Of a stretch of 64,000 bases of DNA, positions 52,282 to 64,000 are shown one piece after another (position 1 is the stretch's first letter; every line of letters begins with the position of its first letter). A program made the position numbers and the translations under genes. This DNA is from Bacillus_BD sp963708895. GTDB lineage: Bacteria > Bacillota > Bacilli > Bacillales > Cytobacillaceae. Below the pieces are notes generated by a model. It ran no database searches. It was not told the DNA's origin and was given only the letters and a program-made list of their open reading frames with translations. Location: assembly GCA_963708895.1 (NCBI GenBank), contig CAVPUE010000009.1, positions 124,001-188,000 of the forward strand, written 5' to 3'.

Positions 52282-52406
52282 TTTGATAAAGTATAGGAAA
52301 AAAGTGGGTTTCCTCATCTATAAAATGATTGACAACTATGAAAAAAACTGCTAAATTTAAATAAAACCAATACAAATACTCGGAATAAGAAAGGGTGCTT
52401 GAGAAA

Positions 52407-53333
52407 ATGGCTAAAATAGTAAATTCTATTACAGAATTAATCGGGGAAACTCCAGTAGTTAAGTTAAATCATATTGTTGATGCAGATAGTGCAGATGTTT
52501 ATTTAAAATTAGAATATATGAACCCAGGAAGCAGTGTAAAAGACCGTATTGCTTTAGCGATGATTGAAGCGGCTGAACAAAGCGGTCAATTAAAAGCAGG
52601 AGATACCATTATTGAACCTACTAGTGGAAATACTGGTATTGGTTTAGCTTGGGTAGCTGCGGCAAAAGGATATAAAGCAATCTTAGTTATGCCTGATACA
52701 ATGAGTTTAGAACGTCGTAGTCTTTTACGTGCATACGGAGCTCAACTTATTTTAACTCCTGGAGCAGAAGGAATGAAAGGGGCTATTGGTAAAGCGAATG
52801 AACTAGCTGAGCAACATGGGTATTTCTTACCGCAACAATTTGAAAACCCTGCAAACCCTGAAATTCATCGTAGTACAACAGGTAAAGAATTAGTAGAACA
52901 ATTTCCAGATGGTCTAGATGCATTTATCTCAGGTGTTGGTACAGGTGGAACGGTAACAGGTGCTGGTGAAGTTCTTAAAGAGAAATTCCCTGAAATCAAA
53001 GTTTATGCAGTAGAACCAACAGATTCACCAGTTCTTTCTGGAGGAAAACCAGGCGGACATAAAATTCAAGGAATTGGTGCAGGATTTGTCCCTAAAGTAA
53101 TCAATACAGAAATTTATAATGACGTTATTAAAGTAAGCAATGAAGATGCTTTTGAAACATCACGTCGTGTTGGTCAAGAAGAAGGAATTTTAGGTGGGAT
53201 TTCTGCAGGTGCTGCAGTACATGCTGCATTACAAGTAGCGAAACAACTAGGTAAAGGAAAGAAAGTTGTTGCAATCATCCCTGATAACGGTGAACGTTAC
53301 TTAAGTACTGCTTTATTCCAATTTGAAGATTAA
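52407..53333 (+). CDS. cysK: Cysteine synthase A (O-acetylserine sulfhydrylase)
   Basis: Forms L-cysteine from O-acetylserine and sulfide with PLP. 308 residues: PGSSVKDRIALAM (PLP Lys about 44), EPTSGNTGIGLAW, SGVGTGGTVTGAG (phosphate loop) and GGISAGAAV. ATG 52407 behind AAAGGGTG; an in-frame GTG at 52395 lies inside that site. In B. subtilis CysK also partners CymR in sulfur regulation. Has its own strong terminator. Confidence 0.97.
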   Translation: MAKIVNSITELIGETPVVKLNHIVDADSADVYLKLEYMNPGSSVKDRIALAMIEAAEQSGQLKAGDTIIEPTSGNTGIGLAWVAAAKGYKAILVMPDTMSLERRSLLRAYGAQLILTPGAEGMKGAIGKANELAEQHGYFLPQQFENPANPEIHRSTTGKELVEQFPDGLDAFISGVGTGGTVTGAGEVLKEKFPEIKVYAVEPTDSPVLSGGKPGGHKIQGIGAGFVPKVINTEIYNDVIKVSNEDAFETSRRVGQEEGILGGISAGAAVHAALQVAKQLGKGKKVVAIIPDNGERYLSTALFQFED

Positions 53334-53350
53334 TTATTTGCACGGTTTAA

Positions 53351-53387
53351 AGAGACTCTCTATTATGATAGAGGGTCTCTTTTTTTA
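53351..53387 (+). terminator. cysK terminator
   Basis: 13-bp stem AGAGACTCTCTAT / ATAGAGGGTCTCT (one G-T pair), loop TATG, then seven T. Confidence 0.92.
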
Positions 53388-53486
53388 TGAGTGTCGGAGG
53401 GATTAGTCCATTTTCTTTTTAATTTTATTTGTATTATAGTAAGAAAAAAGAAATACATAATTTAAAACAAAAATTTGAGGTGCTTT

Positions 53487-54320
53487 ATGTCAAAAAATAT
53501 CATTCATTGTGGTTCATACACTTTGGACTATGGGAAAAAATCATTAATCATGGGTATTTTGAATGTAACTCCTGATTCCTTCTCGGATGGTGGGAAGTTT
53601 AATAAAATCGATCAAGCAATAAAACATGCAACGGAAATGGTTGAAAATGGTGCCGATATCATTGATATAGGTGGAGAGTCCACTCGTCCGGGATATACCC
53701 CTATATCTGTTGATGAAGAGCTAAGTCGTGTGATTCCAGTTATTGAGGCGATTGCAAAGGAAGTTCCGGTTCCTCTCTCAATTGATACATTTAAAGCTGA
53801 TACCGCCAAAGAATCTATTAAGGCAGGAGCCCATATCATCAATGATATATGGGGTGCAAAGGCTGACCCTAATATGGGAAATGTAGCAGCAGAGCTAGGA
53901 GTTCCAATTATTCTCCAACATAATCGTGATAATCAAAATTACCAATCTTTTTTCCGAGACTGTTTGAATGATATTTTTGAGAGTATTGCGATTGTGAAAA
54001 AGGCAGGAGTCCAAGATGATCAAATCATCTTAGATCCAGGCATTGGCTTTGCGAAGGACGCCTTTGATATTGAAATGATGAGAAATTTAGATAAGTTTGT
54101 TGGACTTGGCTATCCTGTTCTATTAGGGCCATCACGCAAAAGAATGATTGCTAATGTTCTAGGCCTTCCTGTAAATGAGCGTGTAGAGGGAACTGGAGCA
54201 ACCGTTTGTTATGGAATTCAAAAGGGATGTCAAATCTTCCGAGTACATGATGTAAAGGAAATAAGCAGAATGGCTAAAATGATGGATGCCTTAATGGGAA
54301 AGGGAGATCAAGTTGGATAA
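53487..54320 (+). CDS. folP: Dihydropteroate synthase
   Basis: Joins dihydropterin pyrophosphate to p-aminobenzoate in folate synthesis; the sulfonamide target (sul). 277 residues of TIM-barrel: MGILNVTPDSFSDGG, DIGGESTRPG, SIDTFKAD, NDIWGAK and GPSRKRMI. ATG 53487 with GAGGTG upstream. Unlike B. subtilis the upstream pabB-pabA-pabC are not here. Overlaps folB by 8 bases. Confidence 0.96.
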   Translation: MSKNIIHCGSYTLDYGKKSLIMGILNVTPDSFSDGGKFNKIDQAIKHATEMVENGADIIDIGGESTRPGYTPISVDEELSRVIPVIEAIAKEVPVPLSIDTFKADTAKESIKAGAHIINDIWGAKADPNMGNVAAELGVPIILQHNRDNQNYQSFFRDCLNDIFESIAIVKKAGVQDDQIILDPGIGFAKDAFDIEMMRNLDKFVGLGYPVLLGPSRKRMIANVLGLPVNERVEGTGATVCYGIQKGCQIFRVHDVKEISRMAKMMDALMGKGDQVG

Positions 54321-54675
54321 AATATATGTCAATGGAATGGAATTCTATGGATACCATGGCGTGCTCCCAGAGGAGACGGTACTCGGGCAACGCTTTTTGG
54401 TCGATGTAGTTGCTGAAATAGATTTGAAAGAAGCTGGAATAACAGATAATTTAGAGGAATCGATTAGTTATGTGGATCTTTATCAAGTATGTCAAGAAAT
54501 TGTTGAAGGAGAACCATTTAAGTTAATTGAGGCAGTTGCAGAAAAAATAGCCATGGTCATTTTAGAGCAATTTGCAAAGGTTGAACAAGTTTCTGTAAAA
54601 GTAGTGAAGCCAAATCCCCCCATTAAAGGACATTATCATTCTGTTGCGGTAGAAATCATAAGGAGTCGGAATTAA
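54313..54675 (+). CDS. folB: Dihydroneopterin aldolase
   Basis: 120 residues; converts dihydroneopterin to 6-hydroxymethyl-dihydropterin plus glycolaldehyde. GMEFYGYHGVLPEE near the N-terminus (catalytic Glu22 and Tyr region) and VKVVKPNPPIKGH with the catalytic Lys near residue 98. Starts with TTG 54313 inside the end of folP, behind GGGAGATC. Confidence 0.95.
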   Translation: MDKIYVNGMEFYGYHGVLPEETVLGQRFLVDVVAEIDLKEAGITDNLEESISYVDLYQVCQEIVEGEPFKLIEAVAEKIAMVILEQFAKVEQVSVKVVKPNPPIKGHYHSVAVEIIRSRN

Positions 54676-54676
54676 T

Positions 54677-55201
54677 ATGAATACTGCCTATCTTTCACTT
54701 GGGTCAAATTTGGGGGATCGTTCTAACCTTTTAAAAACAGCCTTAGAAACTTTAGTTTCCGCTTATCCTATAGAGCTAGTAAATGTTTCCTCTATTTATG
54801 AGACAGATCCGGTAGGTTATACAGACCAGGACTTGTTTTTAAACATGGTAGCCCAAATCCATACTGAGTTATCGCCAATTGAACTTTTAGATGCATGCTC
54901 TGAAACGGAGACAAAATTAGGTAGAAAAAGGGAGATTCATTGGGGTCCAAGGACAATAGACCTTGACATTTTATTGTTCAACGAAGAAAATATGATAACT
55001 GAGAGACTTGTCATCCCCCATCCCCGTATGTTCGAAAGATCGTTTGTTATCATACCATTATTGGAGATAAGTCCTAAAATAAAACTACCATCAACGAATC
55101 AATCACTAAAAGAAGTTTTGGATGAGTTACCTGATAAAGAAGGAGTTCGGATATGGAAAGGGAAAAATGGGGAAGACGTATTCGCGCTTTTCGAAAGCTA
55201 A
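54677..55201 (+). CDS. folK: 2-amino-4-hydroxy-6-hydroxymethyldihydropteridine diphosphokinase
   Basis: Transfers pyrophosphate from ATP to the pterin made by FolB. 174 residues: LSLGSNLGDRSNLL, SSIYETDPVGY, GRKREIHWGPRTIDLDILLF and VIPHPRMFERSFV. Starts one base after folB stop; overlaps yazB by 49 bases. Confidence 0.96.
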   Translation: MNTAYLSLGSNLGDRSNLLKTALETLVSAYPIELVNVSSIYETDPVGYTDQDLFLNMVAQIHTELSPIELLDACSETETKLGRKREIHWGPRTIDLDILLFNEENMITERLVIPHPRMFERSFVIIPLLEISPKIKLPSTNQSLKEVLDELPDKEGVRIWKGKNGEDVFALFES

Positions 55202-55365
55202 AGGGGTTCACGCAAGAGAGATTTGCGAAGAAGTTAGGTATTTCTGTATCCGTTTTAGGTGAAATTGAAAGAGGTAATAAAATGCCTAAGTTAGAAATAC
55301 TCGAAAAAATGTCAGCATTACTGCAAATTAGCATAGATGAATTAAAACCAATAGATGACATGTAA
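55153..55365 (+). CDS. yazB: Xre-family DNA-binding protein YazB
   Basis: 70 residues, one helix-turn-helix: IRAFRKLKGFTQERFAKKLGI then SVLGEIERGNKMPKLEIL. Regulator of unknown target, embedded in the folate gene group as in B. subtilis. The start overlaps folK with RBS AGAAGGAG. Confidence 0.92.
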   Translation: MEREKWGRRIRAFRKLKGFTQERFAKKLGISVSVLGEIERGNKMPKLEILEKMSALLQISIDELKPIDDM

Positions 55366-55395
55366 TACGTACGAATAAAGGGAGGATTAGTTTTA

Positions 55396-56394
55396 ATGCT
55401 AAAAATAGGCGATATCGAGATGAAAAATCCGGTAGTACTAGCTCCAATGGCTGGAGTTTGTAATGCTGCCTTTCGCTTAACGGTTAAAGAGTTTGGCGCA
55501 GGATTAGTGTGTGCCGAGATGGTAAGTGATAAGGGGATTGTTTATAAAAATGAAAAAACGTTAAATATGTTGTATATCGATGAACGTGAAAAACCATTGA
55601 GCTTACAAATATTTGGCGGTGAAAAGGAATCATTAGTAGAAGCGGCTAAATTTGTGGATAAAAATACAAACGCAGATATCATTGATATTAATATGGGATG
55701 TCCAGTGCCGAAAATTACAAAAGTGGATGCTGGAGCCAAATGGCTCTTAGACCCTAATAAAATTTATGAAATGGTATCGGCTGTTGTTGATGCGGTAGAT
55801 AAACCAGTAACCGTTAAAATGAGAATGGGTTGGGATGAAAACCATGTATATGCTGTTCAAAATGCCCAAGCAGTAGAACGTGCAGGTGGGAAAGCGGTGG
55901 CCCTCCATGGTCGAACACGCGTACAGATGTATGAAGGAACATCAAATTGGGATATTATTCGTGAAGTAAAGCAATCTGTAAATATTCCAATTATTGGTAA
56001 TGGAGATGTTCATACACCACAAGATGCGAAAAGAATGCTTGAGGAAACTGGATGTGACGGGGTTATGATCGGTCGTGCAGCATTAGGGAATCCTTGGATG
56101 ATTTATCGTACAGTTAAATACTTGGAAACGGGCGAATTAATGAATGAGCCATCAGCGCGTGAAAAAATAGATGTATGTATGCTTCATCTAGATCGATTAA
56201 TCGATTTAAAAAATGAAAACATTGCCGTTAGAGAGATGCGCAAGCATGCAGCATGGTATTTAAAAGGAATCCCTGGAAATGGCTCTGTAAGAAATGCAGT
56301 AAATGAATGTAATACAAGAGAAGAACTTGCTGAGTTATTATATGGATTAGTTGAAAATGTAGAAGAAGTAAACAACGTGACACAAGTTGGATAA
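55396..56394 (+). CDS. dusB: tRNA-dihydrouridine synthase DusB
   Basis: FMN enzyme reducing uridine in the tRNA D-loop. 332 residues: VVLAPMAGVCNAAFRL, MGCPVPKIT with the catalytic Cys near 100, VKMRMGWD, HGRTRVQMYEG and GNGDV / GRAALGNPW. Ribosome binding site GGGAGG. Terminator follows. Confidence 0.96.
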   Translation: MLKIGDIEMKNPVVLAPMAGVCNAAFRLTVKEFGAGLVCAEMVSDKGIVYKNEKTLNMLYIDEREKPLSLQIFGGEKESLVEAAKFVDKNTNADIIDINMGCPVPKITKVDAGAKWLLDPNKIYEMVSAVVDAVDKPVTVKMRMGWDENHVYAVQNAQAVERAGGKAVALHGRTRVQMYEGTSNWDIIREVKQSVNIPIIGNGDVHTPQDAKRMLEETGCDGVMIGRAALGNPWMIYRTVKYLETGELMNEPSAREKIDVCMLHLDRLIDLKNENIAVREMRKHAAWYLKGIPGNGSVRNAVNECNTREELAELLYGLVENVEEVNNVTQVG

Positions 56395-56405
56395 TGAATG
56401 TATGT

Positions 56406-56436
56406 AAACTGCCAGAACTAATTTGGCAGTTTTTTT
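56406..56436 (+). terminator. dusB terminator
   Basis: AAACTGCCA / TGGCAGTTT stem, 9-base loop, followed by TTTT. Confidence 0.9.
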
Positions 56437-56602
56437 GATCTAAATAAGCTCTTTTTTAAACTAAAAGTACTTTATTAGTCAAATTTTTAGATAAAAACTT
56501 TTACGATTGCAATACTTTGTGTAAAATGATAAGGTATGCAAATTGAAACGATTTATTATATAGCTTACATATAAATGAATTATTAATAGGAGATGAACAA
56601 AA

Positions 56603-58087
56603 ATGAGTCATGAAGAAATAAATGACCAATTACAAGTACGGAGGGAAAAATTAAGTGAACTTCGTGAAAAGGGTCTGGATCCTTTCGGAAAACGATTTGA
56701 ACGTTCTCACCTTGCAGCAGAGATACTAGAAAAATATAGTGAACTTGAAAAAGAAGAATTAGATACTCAAAATATCTCTGTTACCATTGCTGGTCGTGTC
56801 ATGACGAAACGTGGTAAAGGAAAAGCAGGGTTTGCCCATATTCAAGATTTAAGTGGACAAATTCAAATTTATGTTCGACAAGATGCAGTGGGAGAAGAAC
56901 AGTATGAGATATTTAATCTTATTGATCTGGGAGATATTGTCGGCATAAAAGGGCAAGTTTTTAAAACAAAGGTTGGCGAACTTTCTATTAAAGCATCAAG
57001 TTTTGAGATTTTATCTAAATCACTACGTCCTTTACCGGATAAATTCCATGGATTAAAGGATGTTGAACAAAGATATCGTCAGCGCTATTTGGATTTAATT
57101 ATGAGTGAAGAAAGTAAACAGACTTTTATTACAAGGAGTCAAATTATCCGTTCTATTCGCAATTACCTTGATCATAACGGCTATTTAGAAGTTGAAACGC
57201 CAATGATGCATGCTATTGCTGGTGGAGCAGCAGCTCGTCCATTTGTAACACATCATAATACGCTTGATATGACATTATATATGCGTATTGCTATCGAGCT
57301 TCACTTAAAACGTTTGATTGTTGGTGGCCTTGAAAAGGTTTATGAAATCGGACGTGTATTCCGTAATGAAGGGGTGTCAACAAGACATAACCCAGAGTTT
57401 ACAATGATTGAACTTTATGAAGCCTATGCTGATTATCAAGATATTATGGAACTAACTGAAAACTTAGTTGCTCACGTAGCTCAAGAGGTCTTAGGTACGA
57501 CTACAGTTCAATATGGTGAATATGAGATAGATTTGAAACCTCAATGGAAACGACTTCACATGGTTGATGCCATTAAAGAATATACAGGTGTAGATTTCTG
57601 GAATGTAACAAGTACCGAAGAAGCAAAACAGCTAGCAAAGGAAAATGGAATAGCATACAAAGAAACAATGGAATATGGTCATATCGTTAATGAATTCTTT
57701 GAACAGAAAGTAGAAGAAAAGTTAATTCAACCTACATTTATCTTTGGACATCCAGTTGAAATATCTCCTCTAGCGAAGAAAAATCCAGATGATCCTCGTT
57801 TTACGGATCGTTTTGAGTTATTTATTGTTGCTCGTGAACATGCGAATGCATTCACAGAATTAAATGATCCAATTGATCAACGTGAACGTTTTGAAGCACA
57901 GTTAGTAGAGCGCGAGCAAGGAAATGATGAGGCACATGAAATGGACGAGGATTTTGTTGAAGCATTAGAGTACGGTATGCCTCCAACAGGTGGACTGGGA
58001 ATCGGAATTGATCGTTTAGTGATGCTTCTTACAAATTCAGCATCTATCCGTGATGTATTGCTATTTCCGCAAATGCGTCACAAGTAA
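56603..58087 (+). CDS. lysS: Lysyl-tRNA synthetase, class II
   Basis: 494 residues. N-terminal OB anticodon-binding domain (VTIAGRVMTKRGKGKAGFAHI, about 65-145) and class II catalytic domain with motif 2 FRNEGVSTRHNPEFTMIE and motif 3 GLGIGIDRLVMLL. Start ATG 56603 behind AGGAGATG. In B. subtilis rrn genes also follow lysS. Confidence 0.98.
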   Translation: MSHEEINDQLQVRREKLSELREKGLDPFGKRFERSHLAAEILEKYSELEKEELDTQNISVTIAGRVMTKRGKGKAGFAHIQDLSGQIQIYVRQDAVGEEQYEIFNLIDLGDIVGIKGQVFKTKVGELSIKASSFEILSKSLRPLPDKFHGLKDVEQRYRQRYLDLIMSEESKQTFITRSQIIRSIRNYLDHNGYLEVETPMMHAIAGGAAARPFVTHHNTLDMTLYMRIAIELHLKRLIVGGLEKVYEIGRVFRNEGVSTRHNPEFTMIELYEAYADYQDIMELTENLVAHVAQEVLGTTTVQYGEYEIDLKPQWKRLHMVDAIKEYTGVDFWNVTSTEEAKQLAKENGIAYKETMEYGHIVNEFFEQKVEEKLIQPTFIFGHPVEISPLAKKNPDDPRFTDRFELFIVAREHANAFTELNDPIDQRERFEAQLVEREQGNDEAHEMDEDFVEALEYGMPPTGGLGIGIDRLVMLLTNSASIRDVLLFPQMRHK

Positions 58088-58094
58088 ACTTTAT

Positions 58095-58150
58095 AAACCT
58101 TTTCTCTGTGAATCTCCTAATAAGGGGTTCACAAGAGAAAAGGTTTTTAT
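58095..58150 (+). terminator. lysS terminator
   Basis: Long imperfect stem: AAACCTTTTCTC with GAGAAAAGGTTT and inner GTGAA with TTCAC, followed by TTAT. Very stable hairpin between lysS and the rRNA operon. Confidence 0.88.
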
Positions 58151-58209
58151 ATGAATAAATACTTACTAACAAGGAAAGTCTAATGATAATATAATAACAA
58201 AAAAAGTTC

Positions 58210-58238
58210 TTGCGTTAAAATAATTAAAGTGGTATATT
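58210..58238 (+). promoter_or_regulatory. rrn promoter P1
   Basis: TTGCGT (58210-58215), 17-base spacer, TATATT (58233-58238). Confidence 0.6.
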
Positions 58239-58295
58239 ATAAAACGTTGCTGTTGAAAGAGCATCTTGTATTGTAAAGTAAATATTAAAAAGTTG

Positions 58296-58324
58296 TTGAC
58301 TTTTAATATTGAATTTGTTAATAT
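58296..58324 (+). promoter_or_regulatory. rrn promoter P2
   Basis: TTGACT (58296-58301), 17-base spacer, TAATAT (58319-58324). It is followed by GCTCTTTGAAAAC (58357-58369), the boxA-like antitermination sequence, which recurs as GTTCTTTGAAAAC before the 23S gene. Confidence 0.7.
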
Positions 58325-58464
58325 AATTAAGTCGCCAAGAGGTGACGAAGTAAAATTGCTCTTTGAAAACTAAACAAACAAAAACGTCAACGTTAATTCA
58401 AGTTACTATATGTAACAAAACTAGTTGCTTAATTGCAACAAACTTTTATGAGCTATTCAAACAC

Positions 58465-60025
<1,561 letters not shown>

Positions 60026-60183
60026 TAACGGAACATCTCTTCGGAGATGACATTAACTTGACGCTTTTTGTTTGTTTAGTTTTGAGGGAGTAATTCCTCA
60101 GAAAGTATTGTTCTTTGAAAACTGGATAATGTAATGAAGAAACCAAGAAATAACCAAGTAAACACCATATTTACTTTTTAACT

Positions 60184-63120
<2,937 letters not shown>

Positions 63121-63200
63121 TATGTAATAAACGTATCTATACGTATTATTTCTTCTTCAACATTATCTAGTTTTGAGGGAACAACTCTCAAATTAAATAG

Positions 63201-63316
<116 letters not shown>

Positions 63317-63327
63317 TTTTATATATT

Positions 63328-63403
63328 GGAGGATTAGCTCAGCTGGGAGAGCATCTGCCTTACAAGCAGAGGGTCGGCGGTTCGAGCCCGTCATCCTCCA
63401 CCA
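63328..63403 (+). tRNA. tRNA-Val (anticodon TAC)
   Basis: Acceptor GGAGGAT/ATCCTCC, anticodon loop CTTACAA, T-loop GTTCGAGCC; encoded CCA. Confidence 0.97.
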
Positions 63404-63427
63404 TAATTGGTCAAAGACAAATTTAAT

Positions 63428-63503
<76 letters not shown>

Positions 63504-63604
63504 TGTTTCATCATCCTGAAGAGGATGAAACATGCGAAAAAAGCCAAAAGCTTTTGCAGCACACGACTACTATCTAAATTCAAGGTAAAGAATTAATTAA
63601 ATAC

Positions 63605-63680
63605 GAGCCATTAGCTCAGTTGGTAGAGCATCTGACTTTTAATCAGAGGGTCGCAGGTTCGAATCCTGCATGGCTCACCA
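63605..63680 (+). tRNA. tRNA-Lys (anticodon TTT)
   Basis: Acceptor GAGCCAT/ATGGCTC, anticodon loop CTTTTAA, encoded CCA. Confidence 0.97.
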
Positions 63681-63683
63681 TTT

Positions 63684-63768
63684 GCGGGTGTGGCGGAATT
63701 GGCAGACGCACTAGACTTAGGATCTAGCGCCGCAAGGCGTGGGGGTTCGACTCCCTTCACCCGCACCA
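63684..63768 (+). tRNA. tRNA-Leu (anticodon TAG)
   Basis: Class II tRNA with a long variable arm (CGCCGCAAGGCG); acceptor GCGGGTG, anticodon loop CTTAGGA, encoded CCA. Confidence 0.96.
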
Positions 63769-63793
63769 ATTATTTTCAAACGAAATTTTAAAC

Positions 63794-63868
63794 GCGGAAG
63801 TAGTTCAGTGGTAGAACACCACCTTGCCAAGGTGGGGGTCGCGGGTTCGAATCCCGTCTTCCGCTCCA
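63794..63868 (+). tRNA. tRNA-Gly (anticodon GCC)
   Basis: Acceptor GCGGAAG, anticodon loop CTTGCCA, encoded CCA. Confidence 0.97.
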
Positions 63869-63875
63869 AATTTAT

Positions 63876-63961
63876 GCCGGGGTGGCGGAACTGGCAGACG
63901 CACAGGACTTAAAATCCTGCGGTAGGTGACTACCGTACCGGTTCGATTCCGGTTCTCGGCA
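63876..63961 (+). tRNA. tRNA-Leu (anticodon TAA)
   Basis: Class II tRNA with long variable arm (GGTAGGTGACTACC); acceptor GCCGGGG/TTCTCGGC with wobble pairs, anticodon loop CTTAAAA. The discriminator A is followed by TTA, so CCA must be added enzymatically. Confidence 0.95.
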
Positions 63962-63984
63962 TTATCAATTAACATTATAAATAT

Positions 63985-64000
63985 GCGCCCTTAGTTCAGC
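63985..64000 (+). tRNA. Start of a tRNA, probably tRNA-Arg, cut by the window end
   Basis: GCGCCCTTAGTTCAGC has the acceptor and D-stem start of a tRNA. The B. subtilis cluster order Val-Thr-Lys-Leu-Gly-Leu-Arg suggests Arg(ACG); the anticodon is outside the window. Confidence 0.7.

Overview
This window is a low-GC chromosomal segment from an endospore-forming member of the Bacillaceae. The gene order closely follows the origin-proximal region of Bacillus subtilis: gin/csfB, yaaO, tmk ... holB, ricT, yabA, trmN6 (yabB), yazA, rsmI, abrB, metS, tatD, yabE, rnmV, ksgA, yabG, veg, sspF, ispE, purR, ridA, spoVG, glmU, prs, ctc, pth, fin, mfd, spoVT, yabM, yabN, rqcP, yabP, yabQ, divIC, yabR, spoIIE, yabS, yabT, tilS, hpt, ftsH, coaX, hslO, cysK, folP, folB, folK, yazB, dusB, lysS, then an rRNA operon and a tRNA cluster. 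Sporulation genes (gin, sspF, spoVG, fin, spoVT, yabP, yabQ, spoIIE, yabG) show the organism makes endospores. The genus cannot be fixed by eye.

Layout. 1-2.5 kb: end of gin, the PLP decarboxylase yaaO and thymidylate kinase tmk. 2.5-10.7 kb: an 8.2-kb reverse-strand gene for a giant cyclic beta-1,2-glucan synthase-like membrane protein, read here in several frames. It occupies the place where B. subtilis has darA (yaaQ) and yaaR. 11-15.2 kb: holB-to-rsmI replication, translation and modification genes. 15.2-18 kb: divergent abrB and metS, with Spo0A boxes between them and a parS site built into the metS terminator. 18-31.6 kb: RNA processing, isoprenoid, purine regulation, cell-wall precursor, PRPP and early spore genes. 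31.6-41 kb: mfd, spoVT and the yabM-divIC group. 41.9-50.4 kb: spoIIE, yabS, yabT, tilS, hpt, ftsH. 50.5-58 kb: coaX, hslO, cysK, folate genes (without pabB-pabA-pabC), dusB, lysS. 58.2-64 kb: tandem rrn promoters, 16S-23S-5S and six complete tRNAs (Val, Thr, Lys, Leu, Gly, Leu) plus the first bases of a seventh.

The main unexpected pattern is nine frame breaks: four in the glucan synthase and one each in rsmI, metS, yabT, tilS and at yabQ/divIC. Each is repaired by removing one base, usually from a short homopolymer. Since metS and tilS are normally essential, base over-calling in the assembly is more likely than gene decay. The yabQ-divIC read-through ORF is then probably artificial. Other items worth a look are two copies of a ~100-bp intergenic repeat ending in hairpins with compensatory changes (yabG-veg and fin-mfd), an 87-base nested palindrome between ksgA and yabG, two 10-bp-phased Spo0A-box pairs, the parS/terminator overlap, and the loss of darA-yaaR and pabBAC from their usual places. 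I did not find a CRISPR array, prophage, insertion-sequence transposase or an obviously novel multigene system.
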